Below are positions 24,592 to 34,986 of a stretch of DNA of 64,000 nt, piece after piece. Numbering within the stretch: the stretch's first letter is position 1; the number at the start of each line of letters is the position of its first letter. The position numbers were made by a program, and so were the translations under genes. The notes beneath the pieces are model-generated. The model made no database searches. It was not told where the DNA came from and saw nothing but the letters and a program-made list of their open reading frames with translations. Source of the stretch: Adiantum capillus-veneris (taxonomy: Eukaryota; Streptophyta; Polypodiopsida; Polypodiales; Pteridaceae); contig CM043959.1 of NCBI GenBank assembly GCA_014529385.2, forward strand, positions 49,483,122-49,547,121. The letters are read 5' to 3'.

Positions 24592-25960
24592 ATTGGTGTC
24601 AAACAAGGATGCCCACTTTCCCCCACCCTCTTTGGGCTACTCATTGATGAATTGGAATGCATGGTTCTTGATTTTATGTAGCAAGAAGGTATAGAAGAGG
24701 TTAAGATCGAAAATGCGATGATCATGCTTTTGCTTTATGCCGATGAAGTAGTGCTCTTGGCACATACCTTAGAAGATGCACAAAAGCTTATGAGTGTCTT
24801 GAAACGCATTTGCCTACATAGCGGGCTGATCGTGAATGGATCCAAAACCAAGGTTATGCTTGTAAAGACCCTCAATGATGAAAATCCATGCATTGTATAC
24901 AACAATGAGCAACTTGAAGTGGTAGATCACTTCAAGTACCTTGGCCTTGAGGTTCCATCCAATCATAAATGGAAGGATTGTCCAATGCGTCGCTTGGAAG
25001 CCGGAAAGAGGGCTTATTATGCATTTGATAACATGTGCAATGCTGGAGAGATCAAGTGTGGGCTCTCAAAAAGTACCTCTTTGACACATTGGTGACACTT
25101 TATGGAGTGGAGGTGTGGGGTGGAAGCATCGGGAAGTCTACTTGGAAAGAGTTTGAGAATGTCCAAAAGCGTTTTCTCACCAACTTTCTCCAAGTCAAGA
25201 CACAAACACCCTACATGCTCTTACTTCTTGAGTCCGGATTGCTTCCCATTGAGGTCTTGGGCATGCAAAGAGTTGTGGAGTACATGCGTAAAACACAACA
25301 TAGCCCTTTGCATCGACTTCCTAGAATCGCATATGAAGCAAGTCAAAAGGTTCAAAAGACATGCAAGAGCAAAATACTAAGTTCGGGGTGGATGCTTGAC
25401 ATCAAGAAATGGTTTGGAAGATGGGATGCATGTCACTTGGTCAAGGATGCGTCGATCGACTCCCAAGTTAATGAGGCCTTCTTACAACGCCAATGTATCA
25501 CGGCTTGGGAGAAATCCGGAGGTTCTCAGCCATTACACCACACACGTTGCCCCAAACTACAAATCTCTCTTCTTCTCTGAACGAGGTAACCGAACCCACC
25601 CCTACATCCTTGAGCCCATCCCGTTGAGTGAGATCCGCACCATTGCCTCCATTCGTCTTAGCTCCCATGCTCTACGCTGCGAGACAGGACGTTGGGGCAC
25701 TAGCGAGGAGTGTCATCGACTTTGCACCTTATGCCCTCGTCAAGTGCGAGAAAGTGAGTACTGCACACTACTTGAGTGCTCAGATTTTGACCACACTAGG
25801 TCCTCTTTTCCCCATATATTCAGCCATGAGCTCTCCCTACATACCTTCCTCTCCCAACCACGATGTGGACTTTCTATTGCGACGCTCATTTCAACCATTT
25901 TTGAGCATCGAGAGTGACTTATGACCTCCACTCACACCACGTGACATGTTCATTTGGTCC
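24592..25960 (+). pseudogene. LINE reverse transcriptase remnant (5'-truncated)
   Basis: The plus-strand frame opens at IGVKQGCPLSPTLFGLLIDE (24592), the classic LINE RT motif, is interrupted by TAG at 24679-24681, and continues with LLLYADEVVLLA (24718 on). There the usual catalytic YADD has become YADE, losing one metal-binding aspartate. The thumb and connection follow (VDHFKYLGLEV), then after a frameshift near 25090 a segment with LYGVEVWGG and LLPIEVLGMQRVVEYMRK (25035-25580). A further frame ends with ASIRLSSHALRCETGRWG and a Cys/His-rich tail (25396-25917). Upstream endonuclease and RT fingers are missing, typical of incomplete reverse transcription. The 3' end carries TTTGGTCCCATAGGTCATAT (25953) before a CT/CA microsatellite. 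It is inactive. Confidence 0.88.
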
Positions 25961-25991
25961 CATAGGTCATATTTGACCTCCGAGGACGATA

Positions 25992-25996
<5 letters not shown>

Positions 25997-26086
<90 letters not shown>
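25997..26086. repeat. (CT)n(CA)n microsatellite tail
   Basis: About 45 bp of CT followed by about 45 bp of CA directly follows the LINE 3' motif. Confidence 0.95.
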
Positions 26087-26088
<2 letters not shown>

Positions 26089-27296
26089 CCAATAACATGG
26101 ATAACAGCCTCTTCATTTACATGCATGTCCTCAATGCAAACCAACCCCATTTTGACGTATGGACAAATGAGTTTTCTCGTACTTCTCAATATCTATATAG
26201 GGTGATAATTTTCCTGACAAGCAAATTCGATCGAGTAGAGGTGTAAGGGAAAATCTAGTGGACTGAAGAGCATGAAGACAGTACAAGGTGGAAGTTTTGA
26301 CTGGAAATTACAAATTTCTTCCATTGGGTTGGGGATTTCTGACTAGGGGTTTGCAAATCAACGAGCATACTGACGATGGCGTAGCAACCAAATTGTAACA
26401 GATTTTTAGATATCAATTATTGGAAGTATATCTTGGTTGCCAGCATCAATTAAGTGTCAATATCTTATCTTAGATTGATTTTAGCTATTATTTGTGTCCC
26501 GAGTCATGATTTTCTTTCGTGATTGCTCTCTATGAGTCAATATAGCTTCTTTCTAACACTAAATAACTCCTATTTGCATTGGTTCCCTTGGTTTGAGGCT
26601 ACACTGACTGTTCGTCCATATCCACGCTTTCTTGGTCGACCATGGAGAAGAGCGCACTCCGACAACGTCCCATGATGACTCACCAATAGCAAGTTCTGAT
26701 ATTGTTGCCTCTTATTAATCATGCTTCACTGCCTAAATATCCATACTGGGTCTTGCACTAGATAAAGGTGATTGGAATGATCAACAATTATGAGTTCCCT
26801 ACATTGCTTAGCATTGGGAAATCCATCCATTTACACAACTCCTGCTTCCTGACAACTCTATTGCTCCTTCTAGAGTTTCAAGATGGTTGCATTCAAGTGT
26901 TTGTTTTTATCCATGCAAAAACATGACCATTTGAGTGCATGTGTGCTTGTCACCGTGTGCTATCTCTATGTGTGCCTTTCGTTTTTTATTACTGAGGAGA
27001 CGATTGCAATTGACTTATGCTTCTTATAGAATATGTTCGCCATGCTTTGTGTGAGCCCTTATATCACCATCCATGTTGGTACGATCTATTCTATATTCAT
27101 TCTCTCTATCATGGGGAATAAGCATGTTAACGTGTCACTGAAAATGTTGTCCTTGACAATGCTAGTTACTGGCATTTATTGAAAACTAAAGAGCAAGTGC
27201 ATTTTGCATTTAAAATGTCCATAAAAAAATTATTTATTCCCTCCCATTTGTGGTGTGGACTAGTTTTTCAATTATTGAAGACGACGTGGGGTACCA

Positions 27297-27376
<80 letters not shown>

Positions 27377-28509
27377 TGTTCCTTGCACAAGGCATCCTGC
27401 CTCGGAGTTGAGTTGTCAAAGTTGAGCTATCTCCCTCGCTTCGATAGAGACCTACATATATGGAGAACCAGTAGACAACATTATTGCCACTAGCTCCAAT
27501 GCTAGAAATGGAGGCACACTGTAATTTTATGGTATGCACATCTTGTGGGTAGCCCACTCACTCCAAATGGTCATTGGTTTAGTTGGTCACATCATTGCAT
27601 GTTTGGACCTTGCATGTTTGGAATTACAGAATCAAGTGTGAAATCTATTCATTTAAGTGATTTCAAGTAAGTAATATATTATGCATGTTTATAGTCATGA
27701 GGAGAAAGAAGAAGGGATCCATTATATAGGCAATGAATTGCAAGTCCTAGGATCTAGCTCTTTTTGTGATAAGGAAATATGAGAGAGACAAAGAAAGAGT
27801 AAACAGCGAGAGCGCAAAGAGATGAAAGTTGAGCGAGGAAATAATGCTGTTGATGATGAGGAGAAAAAAAATTCTTCTTTGGGACAGTGAGAGCTTTCAA
27901 GAGTAGGACTAAAGGTTTTAGTATAGAAGCAAAGTGGGAAATCTAGAATCTTGTTGCTCAACATTTGCTTGTTCGGGCACTCCATGATTAGTCTTTAGTG
28001 GAGAAGGTTGTTGTACAAAGTGCAATTGTTTCTAATGTCCACAACACACTAGCTATCGTCAAGCAGCCACGTTCTCACGAGGAGTTGTTTTTGAAGAATA
28101 CAGCATTGCAGATGATGTTGAATTCAAAGAAAAACATGCCTATTACAAAATTCTACAGGGTCCTCAAACTCGGCCCCGTCGCACCTTGTTCAAGGCAAAA
28201 TCACAACGGATGAAGCCTAGTATCAATGGTCAATTGTTTTCATTGGTTGCATGTCACAAGAAACACTGTCATAGACCTATCACAAATTAAATTAAGGATT
28301 TGGTCTACACATTTTGGAGAGAGGAGACTCGCTTTTCATCCAACAAAAAGAATGTGTGTTGAAAGAGAGTGGGGAGGAAAATCTACATAAAGCACCCTAT
28401 GTACCTCCTAGAAGAGCTTCAGGTGATCGATCAAATACTTATGCCATAACTTATGCATGCTATGTATTGCATCTCTAGTGCATAATAACTTGTATATGAT
28501 GATCAATAG
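26087..28509. other. No gene seen; contains a 73-bp (CT)n at 27301-27373
   Basis: The sequence is anonymous on both strands. Short frames such as 27722-27985 (minus) and 27998-28213 (plus) show no known motif. The CT tract at 27301-27373 is uninterrupted. No transposon termini were recognised. Confidence 0.45.
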
Positions 28510-29535
28510 CATACTCATCTATAGACTGATACTAGTAACCATATTGTACATAATACTTAGAATTCTTGTTAACATGTTAGGTAAATAGGTAGCATGCATG
28601 AGTATGCTAGTTAATACGATATGTTATGCTAGTTAGCATACCTAGAATGTTATTTAGCATGTTGAGTATGCTATTTAACACAAGTTTTATGCTAGTTAGA
28701 ATTCCTAGTATGTTAGCTATGTTGTTTAACATAATGTGTATGCTAGTTAGCATGCCTAGTAATCTACCTAGCACATAGAGTATGCTGGTTAACACAATAT
28801 ATATGCTAATAAACACTTTTTATGCCAGTTAGCATACCTAGGATGTTCATTAGCATTATCAGTTTGTTGTTTAACACAAAGTTTATGCTAGTTAGCATAC
28901 CTAGTATGCTAGGTGTTCTATTTAGCATAATGAGTATACTAGTTAGCATGCCTACTTATCTTACAAATTATGCTAGTTAACACAATATGTACACTAATTA
29001 ACACCCTATATACTAGTTAGCATACCTATTATGCTCACTAGAATTTTGAGTATGTTGTTTAGCACAAGGTTTTTGCTAGTTAGCAGTCCTAGTATGTTGG
29101 GTGTGCTATTTAGGATAATGAGTATGCTAGTTAGCACTCCTAGTATGATGGGTGTTCTATTTATCATAAATGTATGCTAATTAACACCCTTTATGCTAGT
29201 TAGCATACTCACTAGTATGTAGAGTATGTTGTTTAACACAAGTTTTATCTAGTCAGCATTCCTAGTATGATGGGTTTGTTATTTAGCATTCCTACTAACC
29301 TACCTAGCATACAAAGTATGCTAGTTAACACAATATGTATGCTAATTAATACCCTAGTAATCTTACAGAGTATGCTGGTATTTGCTAATTAACACCCTTT
29401 ATGCTAGTAAGCATACCTAGTATGCTCACTAGCATGCTAAGTATGATGTTTAACACAAGGTTTATGCTAGTTAGCATTCCTAGTATTCTAGGTATGGTGT
29501 TTATCATAATGAGTATGCTAGTTAACATGTGGGTG
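28510..29535. repeat. Satellite of TATGCTAGTTAGCATA near-palindromes
   Basis: A ~1-kb AT-rich array contains dozens of TATGCTAGTTAGCAT words, alternating with CCTAGTATG, GAGTATG and AACACAA words. A larger repeat of roughly 180-215 bp is visible: ACACAAGGTTTATGCTAGTTA-type words near 28679, 28875, 29060, 29237 and 29454. The core word is almost self-complementary (TATGCTA against TTAGCATA), so single strands would form many small hairpins. The array stops about 300 bp before the gene at 29836. Confidence 0.9.
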
Positions 29536-29694
29536 GATGCATGAATAGGTGGCCCGATTTTAACTGGTTGAAAGTTTCTTTTGGAGGCTTAAAATTTAGG
29601 GGGTATGAAACTGGTGTTATGGGCAAGAATTGTTTGAATTAAATATTCGTGTGGAGGATACAAAATCTTACAAATCATGTGGAGGATTCAAAAA

Positions 29695-29700
29695 CACGTG
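29695..29700 (+). promoter_or_regulatory. CACGTG G-box upstream of the 29836 gene
   Basis: CACGTG sits in the context ACACGTGTGG, a plant G-box/ABRE-like word bound by bZIP and bHLH factors, 136 bp upstream of the proposed start codon. Only the motif is seen; promoter function is inference and the word may occur by chance. Confidence 0.35.
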
Positions 29701-29835
29701 TGGAGCCCACGTCAGAACGAATGTTCAGTCGAATGTTTTCATGACTGTGACTTCTCTGTATCTTTGTGCCTTTCTCCTTCTGCGCCTTTCTCAGCTCGCT
29801 CTACAGCCCCCTGTGCACGTTGCTTATCCTTCGCT

Positions 29836-32041
29836 ATGGATAGCAACCTAAGAAAGAGCCCAAGGAATGCAGCCCGACAGGTCTCCCCCACAAAGACCCG
29901 ACATTCTCCCACGAAGGTATGTCACCTCTCTCTGTCTCTCTCTGTGTTGTGTATAGCGGACCTGTGTGTAGTAGAGTACTGAGGTGTGACTACATTGAGT
30001 AATGAGTATGGATTTATTCCTTTCAGAGACAGATGTTACAGCCTCCTCCCAAAATCAGCCGCTTTGTTCACCCCAAGGATGTGGAGGTGCCATTAAAGGC
30101 ATTCTGCATGACAAAGGAGGATTTTCACAGGGAATATGGGTTAAGTCTTGAGGGGAAAGATGTTAGGAACTTGACAGATGCGGATGTGCCCATATCCGAC
30201 TGCATGAAATTTTTCACGTGTCTTCCAGCGAAGGAGAAAAAAGTGCCGATAAAAACAGCAAGGCCGGATCACTACAAGGCACTCTACCAGCTCTACAAGC
30301 AGGTGTACCAATCCAAACCACCAAACTATCTGCTGGGAGTCAAGTTTGCACGCGGATATGTTTATTTCGTATGCACAGGTCCGGTAAAGTGGGCTGAGTT
30401 TGCATCTGAGGTGGTGAAGAATGTGACCAATGAAGGTCACTTAGATAGGAAAAGAGAACAATGGAAGTTAGAGACTTCCCAAGTATCCACAGGTACCCCA
30501 AGTGGTTGTGCCGTCTTCTTAGTAAATACCCCATCCGACAGTACACCAGTTGGAAGTGGACTTTTTGTGACCACCCAGTCTGCCTTTAGTGTTGAAGTAT
30601 CCACTTCCTTGCAAGAACTTCTTGTTGAGGTTAGAAAATCTCATGACAATGTACCAGCAAAGTGTCAGAAGGCTAAGGATTCAGTGGTCAAATCTGTTGC
30701 TGATGTGCACCGTTGCGAGGGTGCCCTTGACACCATCCGAATGCACTTCCTTGATGATGCCAATGTACCAACAGGCTTGCTTGACAGCCTCCAAGAAAAA
30801 ATTGACGAAGCAAAAGCCACCCTACAGCAGGCACATGTATGCTTTTAACTCCATCTGATTGTAGTATAATACATGCAAAGTACCATACGGTATGATTTTT
30901 CATACCTGTAGGATTATATCATATTCGGTAAGGGTAGATGACAATACCGGTAGGATGTTATCATACCGGTAGGATTATACCCTACCAGTATGATTACATC
31001 CTACCGGTAGGATTTAGGAGATAATCCTACCGTTATGATAACATCCTACTGGTATGGTTACATCCGACCGGTATGGTTAGATCCAACCGGTATGATAAAA
31101 TCCAACCGGTTTGATGTTATGCTTCCGGTATACTGTTATCCTACCGGTATGATGTTATACTATCCAGTATAATAACATTATATCGGTGGGATAACATCAT
31201 ACCAGCAGGATGTAATCATACCGGTATGATAACATCATTATACCGATTTTCAAGCATTCATACCGATTTTATACCTATTTGACATTGTCTGATAACGGAG
31301 GTCTCTTGCCTACAGGAAGAATTATCCAAATGCTTGGACCGTGAGGAAACCTTTGGTCTCTATGTCACGTTTGTGACAGGCATGATTAGTCAACCAATGC
31401 TACCTGAAACCATAGTCTTGCCTGCACGAGTAACAGCTCCTGGACATAGTGTTGTTCTCATTGATGTGTACAATGCTTGTGGTGTAAAAATTCATGATCA
31501 CAATCGCTCAAGCCATGTTTTTCTATTGCCTTGTTCACATGCATACCATGCATTCTGCTATGCTCACTTGGCTGAGAAAGGAAAGTGCATGCTTAAGGAT
31601 TGCCTCGGAGTTATTTTTGCAGAAGACCAATCCCTTCTAAAGAAGAAGCCAGTTGAACCATGCCCAAAAACAGGTGAGAAAATTGTTTCAATGGGTAATC
31701 AGGTGGTTGATTTTTGTCTTCTCTGATGTTTTTTCAGGTGGTTGATTTTTGTCTTCTCTGATGTTTTTACAGAGTCAAGCTGCTTCAGAACTACTGTCGG
31801 TAAAGACACATGGAACGATGCAGTGACGCCTGCATACAAGACACATGTGGAGGTATTGCTTGATGAAAATGTCCCTGGTAATGCTGAGAAACCTGTTTCA
31901 GAAACAACAGAAGAAGAACAAAACTTTGAGGTAAAGGAGCAGAGTACGACTGGTGCTGAAGAGAAAACCCAAAATGAGGAAGATGATGTGTTGCTAGACA
32001 CTGGCGTGCGGGTGACAAGATCAAAGACCCCGAGAAAATGA
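29836..32041 (+). CDS. Four-exon gene: basic-tailed, coiled-coil protein with degenerate RING-like finger
   Basis: Proposed exons are 29836-29916, 30027-30836, 31316-31673 and 31773-32041. All introns are GT-AG, phases join cleanly, and the total is 505 codons plus TGA. The start MDSNLRKSPRNAARQ was chosen because it splices in frame to exon 2. The N-terminus (residues 1-27) is basic with two Ser-Pro-Thr-Lys sites, the form used by cyclin-dependent kinases. Residues 30-215 form a globular region I do not recognise. About 220-310 are helical, probably coiled coil. Residues 352-393 look like a RING-type finger: a lone Cys352, then Cys370-x-His372-x2-His375-x2-Cys378, Cys388 and Cys393; the first Cys pair is incomplete. 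The tail is acidic and ends in a basic TRSKTPRK. This suggests a nuclear, perhaps ubiquitin-related protein; no function is assigned. The FCP1-like gene follows 547 bp downstream on the same strand. Confidence 0.75.
30895..31265. repeat. Intron minisatellite of ATACCGGTAT palindromes
   Basis: Intron 2 of the 29836 gene is largely built of TACCGGTAGGAT and TACCGGTATGAT words spaced 20-30 bp apart. At 31215-31230 ATCATACCGGTATGAT is a perfect 16-bp palindrome. Each core contains CCGG, a potential CG methylation site. The same core recurs downstream of the next gene (33600-34235). Confidence 0.92.
31702..31772 (+). repeat. Tandemly duplicated splice acceptor (35 bp x 2)
   Basis: GTGGTTGATTTTTGTCTTC...TTTTCAG occurs twice head to tail, ending at 31737 and 31772. 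Both copies end in a usable pyrimidine tract plus AG. The second keeps the reading frame and was chosen. The first would add 35 nt and shift the frame, so two isoforms are possible. Confidence 0.85.
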
Positions 32042-32587
32042 GGCCAACGTGGCAAGAGTAAGTTTTTTCATTGTTATGGCTCTAATAAGTGATCTCTTGC
32101 TGCACAGCTTTCTAAAGCTGATGGTCATGTAGATGTCAGGCTGGAGGGAAGTCCCAAGGAGACCCTTGCTCAGCATATAAGAAAGGCAAAAAGAAAAAAA
32201 TCTAGAAGACTGGAGATGAGAAGCCTGAAATGGAGCAAAAAAGCAAGGAAGAGGAAGAGACCCAGGGGCAGAGACCCAAGGGCAGCCAGAAGAGGAGATG
32301 GACATAGAAGACACTAAGGAGATGCAGAATACCGACACAAGTTTTGACCCTAAACCCAGAGCCTGCAAAAGATTATAGTTTGCCCCCCCATGTTTCTTTT
32401 TATGTAACCACTTTTGAAATTAATATAACTTTCTTTCCCATTCGACGTCTCTTTCATCTTGTGCCTAATTTTTGAATGATTTCAATCTATAGATATGTCT
32501 TAATTGCATATTTAAATTTGAGTCTTGTATAATTTTGCATCTGCAGATATGTTTTCAGTTTAAGAATGGCGCCTTGCAGATAGGTTC
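32042..32587 (+). other. 3' region of the 29836 gene, with a possible extra exon
   Basis: After the TGA at 32039-32041 there is a good donor (AAGA|GTAAGT near 32056) and an acceptor (TTGCTGCACAG near 32107). From the acceptor, a basic frame of about 69 codons (Lys/Arg-rich, around ETLAQHIRKAKRKKSRR) stays open to about 32315. It may be an untranslated exon, an alternative C-terminus or a decayed exon cut off by the TGA. AATATAACTTTC sequences follow, but no clear polyadenylation signal was identified. Confidence 0.4.
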
Positions 32588-33394
32588 ATGGCTGACAAGC
32601 AGAATGGCAGGGCTGACATTCGTGCAATATGGAATTGCATGTTGTCTCCTGCAGTGCTCGTGTTTCCTCTATGCTATAGACTAATTAAAAGAATCCCACT
32701 GATATGGCCAAGGCCACCACCTCCGTTGAGCGTCCAACGTAGGGTTCTCATTTTGGACCTTAATGGATTACTGCTCAAGAAATTTGATGGAAAATATGGT
32801 GAAGAATTGCCCCACTGGCTAGAAATGCAGTATGTTGTTGAAGGGGATACACAGTTCTGGGTAAGGCCCGATGCAGAAGTGTTTCTGAATTTTTGTTTCA
32901 GATGGTTCAAAGTGTGGATATGGAGCTGTTGCGAGTTTGAGAAGCTCAAACGCACGCTAGCGACAGTGTTCCCTGACCACCACAAAAGATTCAATAGAGT
33001 GGTAAGTCAGGTGCAGTGCACAAGGGCCCCTTTTAAATTGGGTGCGACAGATAAACCGGTGTTCCACAAGAATCTTGAAAATTTTCCTGACCTACCACCT
33101 GACACACTTATCTTTGATGATTCTAGATATAAGCTAATGTTTAATCCATTGGGGTCATTTCTTGTTTTTCCCAAGCTAGAAAAGCAGTCTAAAGAAGTGC
33201 GTGCCTGTTTTCTGTCAACCACTGTCATAAACTGGCTGGCACACTGGTTGTATTCTAAGGACAGAATTGAGTATACAAAGAGGACTGTAATTTGTGCAGG
33301 CGGACAACCTGACGACACCTATGTGCGTCGTTTTTATTGGAGATGGCGGATTGACTTTTTCAAGAAGAAAGAAAGGAACAGATTTTTTATATAA
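32588..33394 (+). CDS. FCP1/NIF-type HAD phosphatase-like protein (single exon, 268 aa)
   Basis: One intact frame encodes 268 residues. Residues 14-40 are hydrophobic (CMLSPAVLVFPLCYRLI) and could be a membrane anchor; a Pro-rich linker follows. The HAD/FCP1-type domain then shows motif I VLILDLNGLLL (Asp57 nucleophile kept, the usual second Asp replaced by Asn59), FWVRPDAEVFLNFCF as in CTD-type phosphatases, motif II Ser113 in WIWSC, a candidate Lys161, and motif IV LIFDDS (Asp177-Asp178). The family removes phosphate from proteins, classically Ser-Pro sites of RNA polymerase II. I recall plant members with a similar D-x-NGLL motif, so the Asn may be a clade feature rather than decay. Activity is uncertain without the acid/base Asp. 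The tail (about 200-268) is basic and aromatic. It lies 547 bp after the 29836 gene on the same strand. Confidence 0.85.
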   Translation: MADKQNGRADIRAIWNCMLSPAVLVFPLCYRLIKRIPLIWPRPPPPLSVQRRVLILDLNGLLLKKFDGKYGEELPHWLEMQYVVEGDTQFWVRPDAEVFLNFCFRWFKVWIWSCCEFEKLKRTLATVFPDHHKRFNRVVSQVQCTRAPFKLGATDKPVFHKNLENFPDLPPDTLIFDDSRYKLMFNPLGSFLVFPKLEKQSKEVRACFLSTTVINWLAHWLYSKDRIEYTKRTVICAGGQPDDTYVRRFYWRWRIDFFKKKERNRFFI

Positions 33395-33599
33395 AAAGAA
33401 AGCTTCATAAAGTTCGTGAAGTGGGAGACTTTTGTCGATGTATTTTTTTGTCGATGGATGTAAATGGAGAATTACTCAGCCAAAAGGCTCAATCAATCTA
33501 ACAGAATTCATGTATAATACATTTACAAGCAAGTTGCACGGAAATAAGTTGTATTCTATATTTGAAGTATATTGCAAATAAAAGGAGAGAGTGAGAGAG

Positions 33600-34235
<636 letters not shown>

Positions 34236-34986
34236 GCTCGCTCCATGATTGTTATGTTTGTCCTTTTGAAACTGCCATTTGTGCTCTTGGGGTTGTTCTT
34301 TGCCTCCAAATGCCATTGCTAGCACAAAAGCTTTCAAAAGCTTGGCTACAATATTTGCCTCCATTGTCGGATCTGAGACATTTAACCTTGGTACCTGCTT
34401 CATTCTCCACAAAGTCTTTCCACCTTTGAAATATAGAAAACACATCGGATTTATTCTTCATTACATAAACCCATGTTTTTCTAGTCGCATTGTCCATGAA
34501 TGTTACATAGTACAATGAGCCACCAAGGAATGGTGTACTTGCAGGACCCCAAACATTAGAATGAACCTACTCACGTTTTTTGTTTTTTCTTTCATTTCCT
34601 GATTTTTGAAATTTTATTCTCTTTTGTTTATCATAAACACAATCTTCACAGAACTCTAAGTCCACTTCTTTCAAACCTGGTAGAAGCTTCTTTGTTTGAA
34701 GGATTTGCATTCCTTTGGCACTCATATGCCCAAGCCGGTAGTGCCACACCACACTTTCGACTTCTGTAGATGTTGCACAAGTTGAAGATAGTGTGCTAAC
34801 AGTACACAAGTAAAGTGTGCCAACCTTTTCTCCTTTGGCAACCACCAAAGATCCCTTTGAGATCTTCCAACGTTTGTTTTCAAATGCAATGTTGTGACCT
34901 TCATCATCCAATTGTCTTGTAGAGATCAAATTTTTGTGAAGAGAAGGAACATGCCTAACATCTTTTGTCCTTTGGAAACCATTAAA
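34236..34986 (-). pseudogene. Ty1/copia pol fragment (pre-integrase zinc domain and integrase start)
   Basis: The minus-strand frame 34985-34567 reads DVRHVPSLHKNLISTRQLDD, then VVWHYRLGHMSAKGMQ and FCEDCVYDKQKR, the HHCC zinc domain of copia integrase. After a frameshift, 34515-34252 gives MYYVTFMDNATRKTWVYV and KCLRSDNGGKY, the first two catalytic-Asp regions of the integrase core (the first as FMDN rather than FIDD). A further frame carries the region around the third catalytic residue until the ACCGGTAT minisatellite cuts it off near 34235. The other end is cut by the LTR at about 34987. It is dead and truncated at both ends. Confidence 0.9.

Noticed and set aside
24528..24725. 65-codon minus-strand frame in the LINE
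   Set aside because: It is antisense to the RT motif GVKQGCPLSP and carries no motif of its own.
29836..32041. Classing the RING-like gene as a transposon gene (for example a KDZ-type transposase)
   Set aside because: No transposase domain, terminal repeats or target duplication could be found around it; it stays unassigned.
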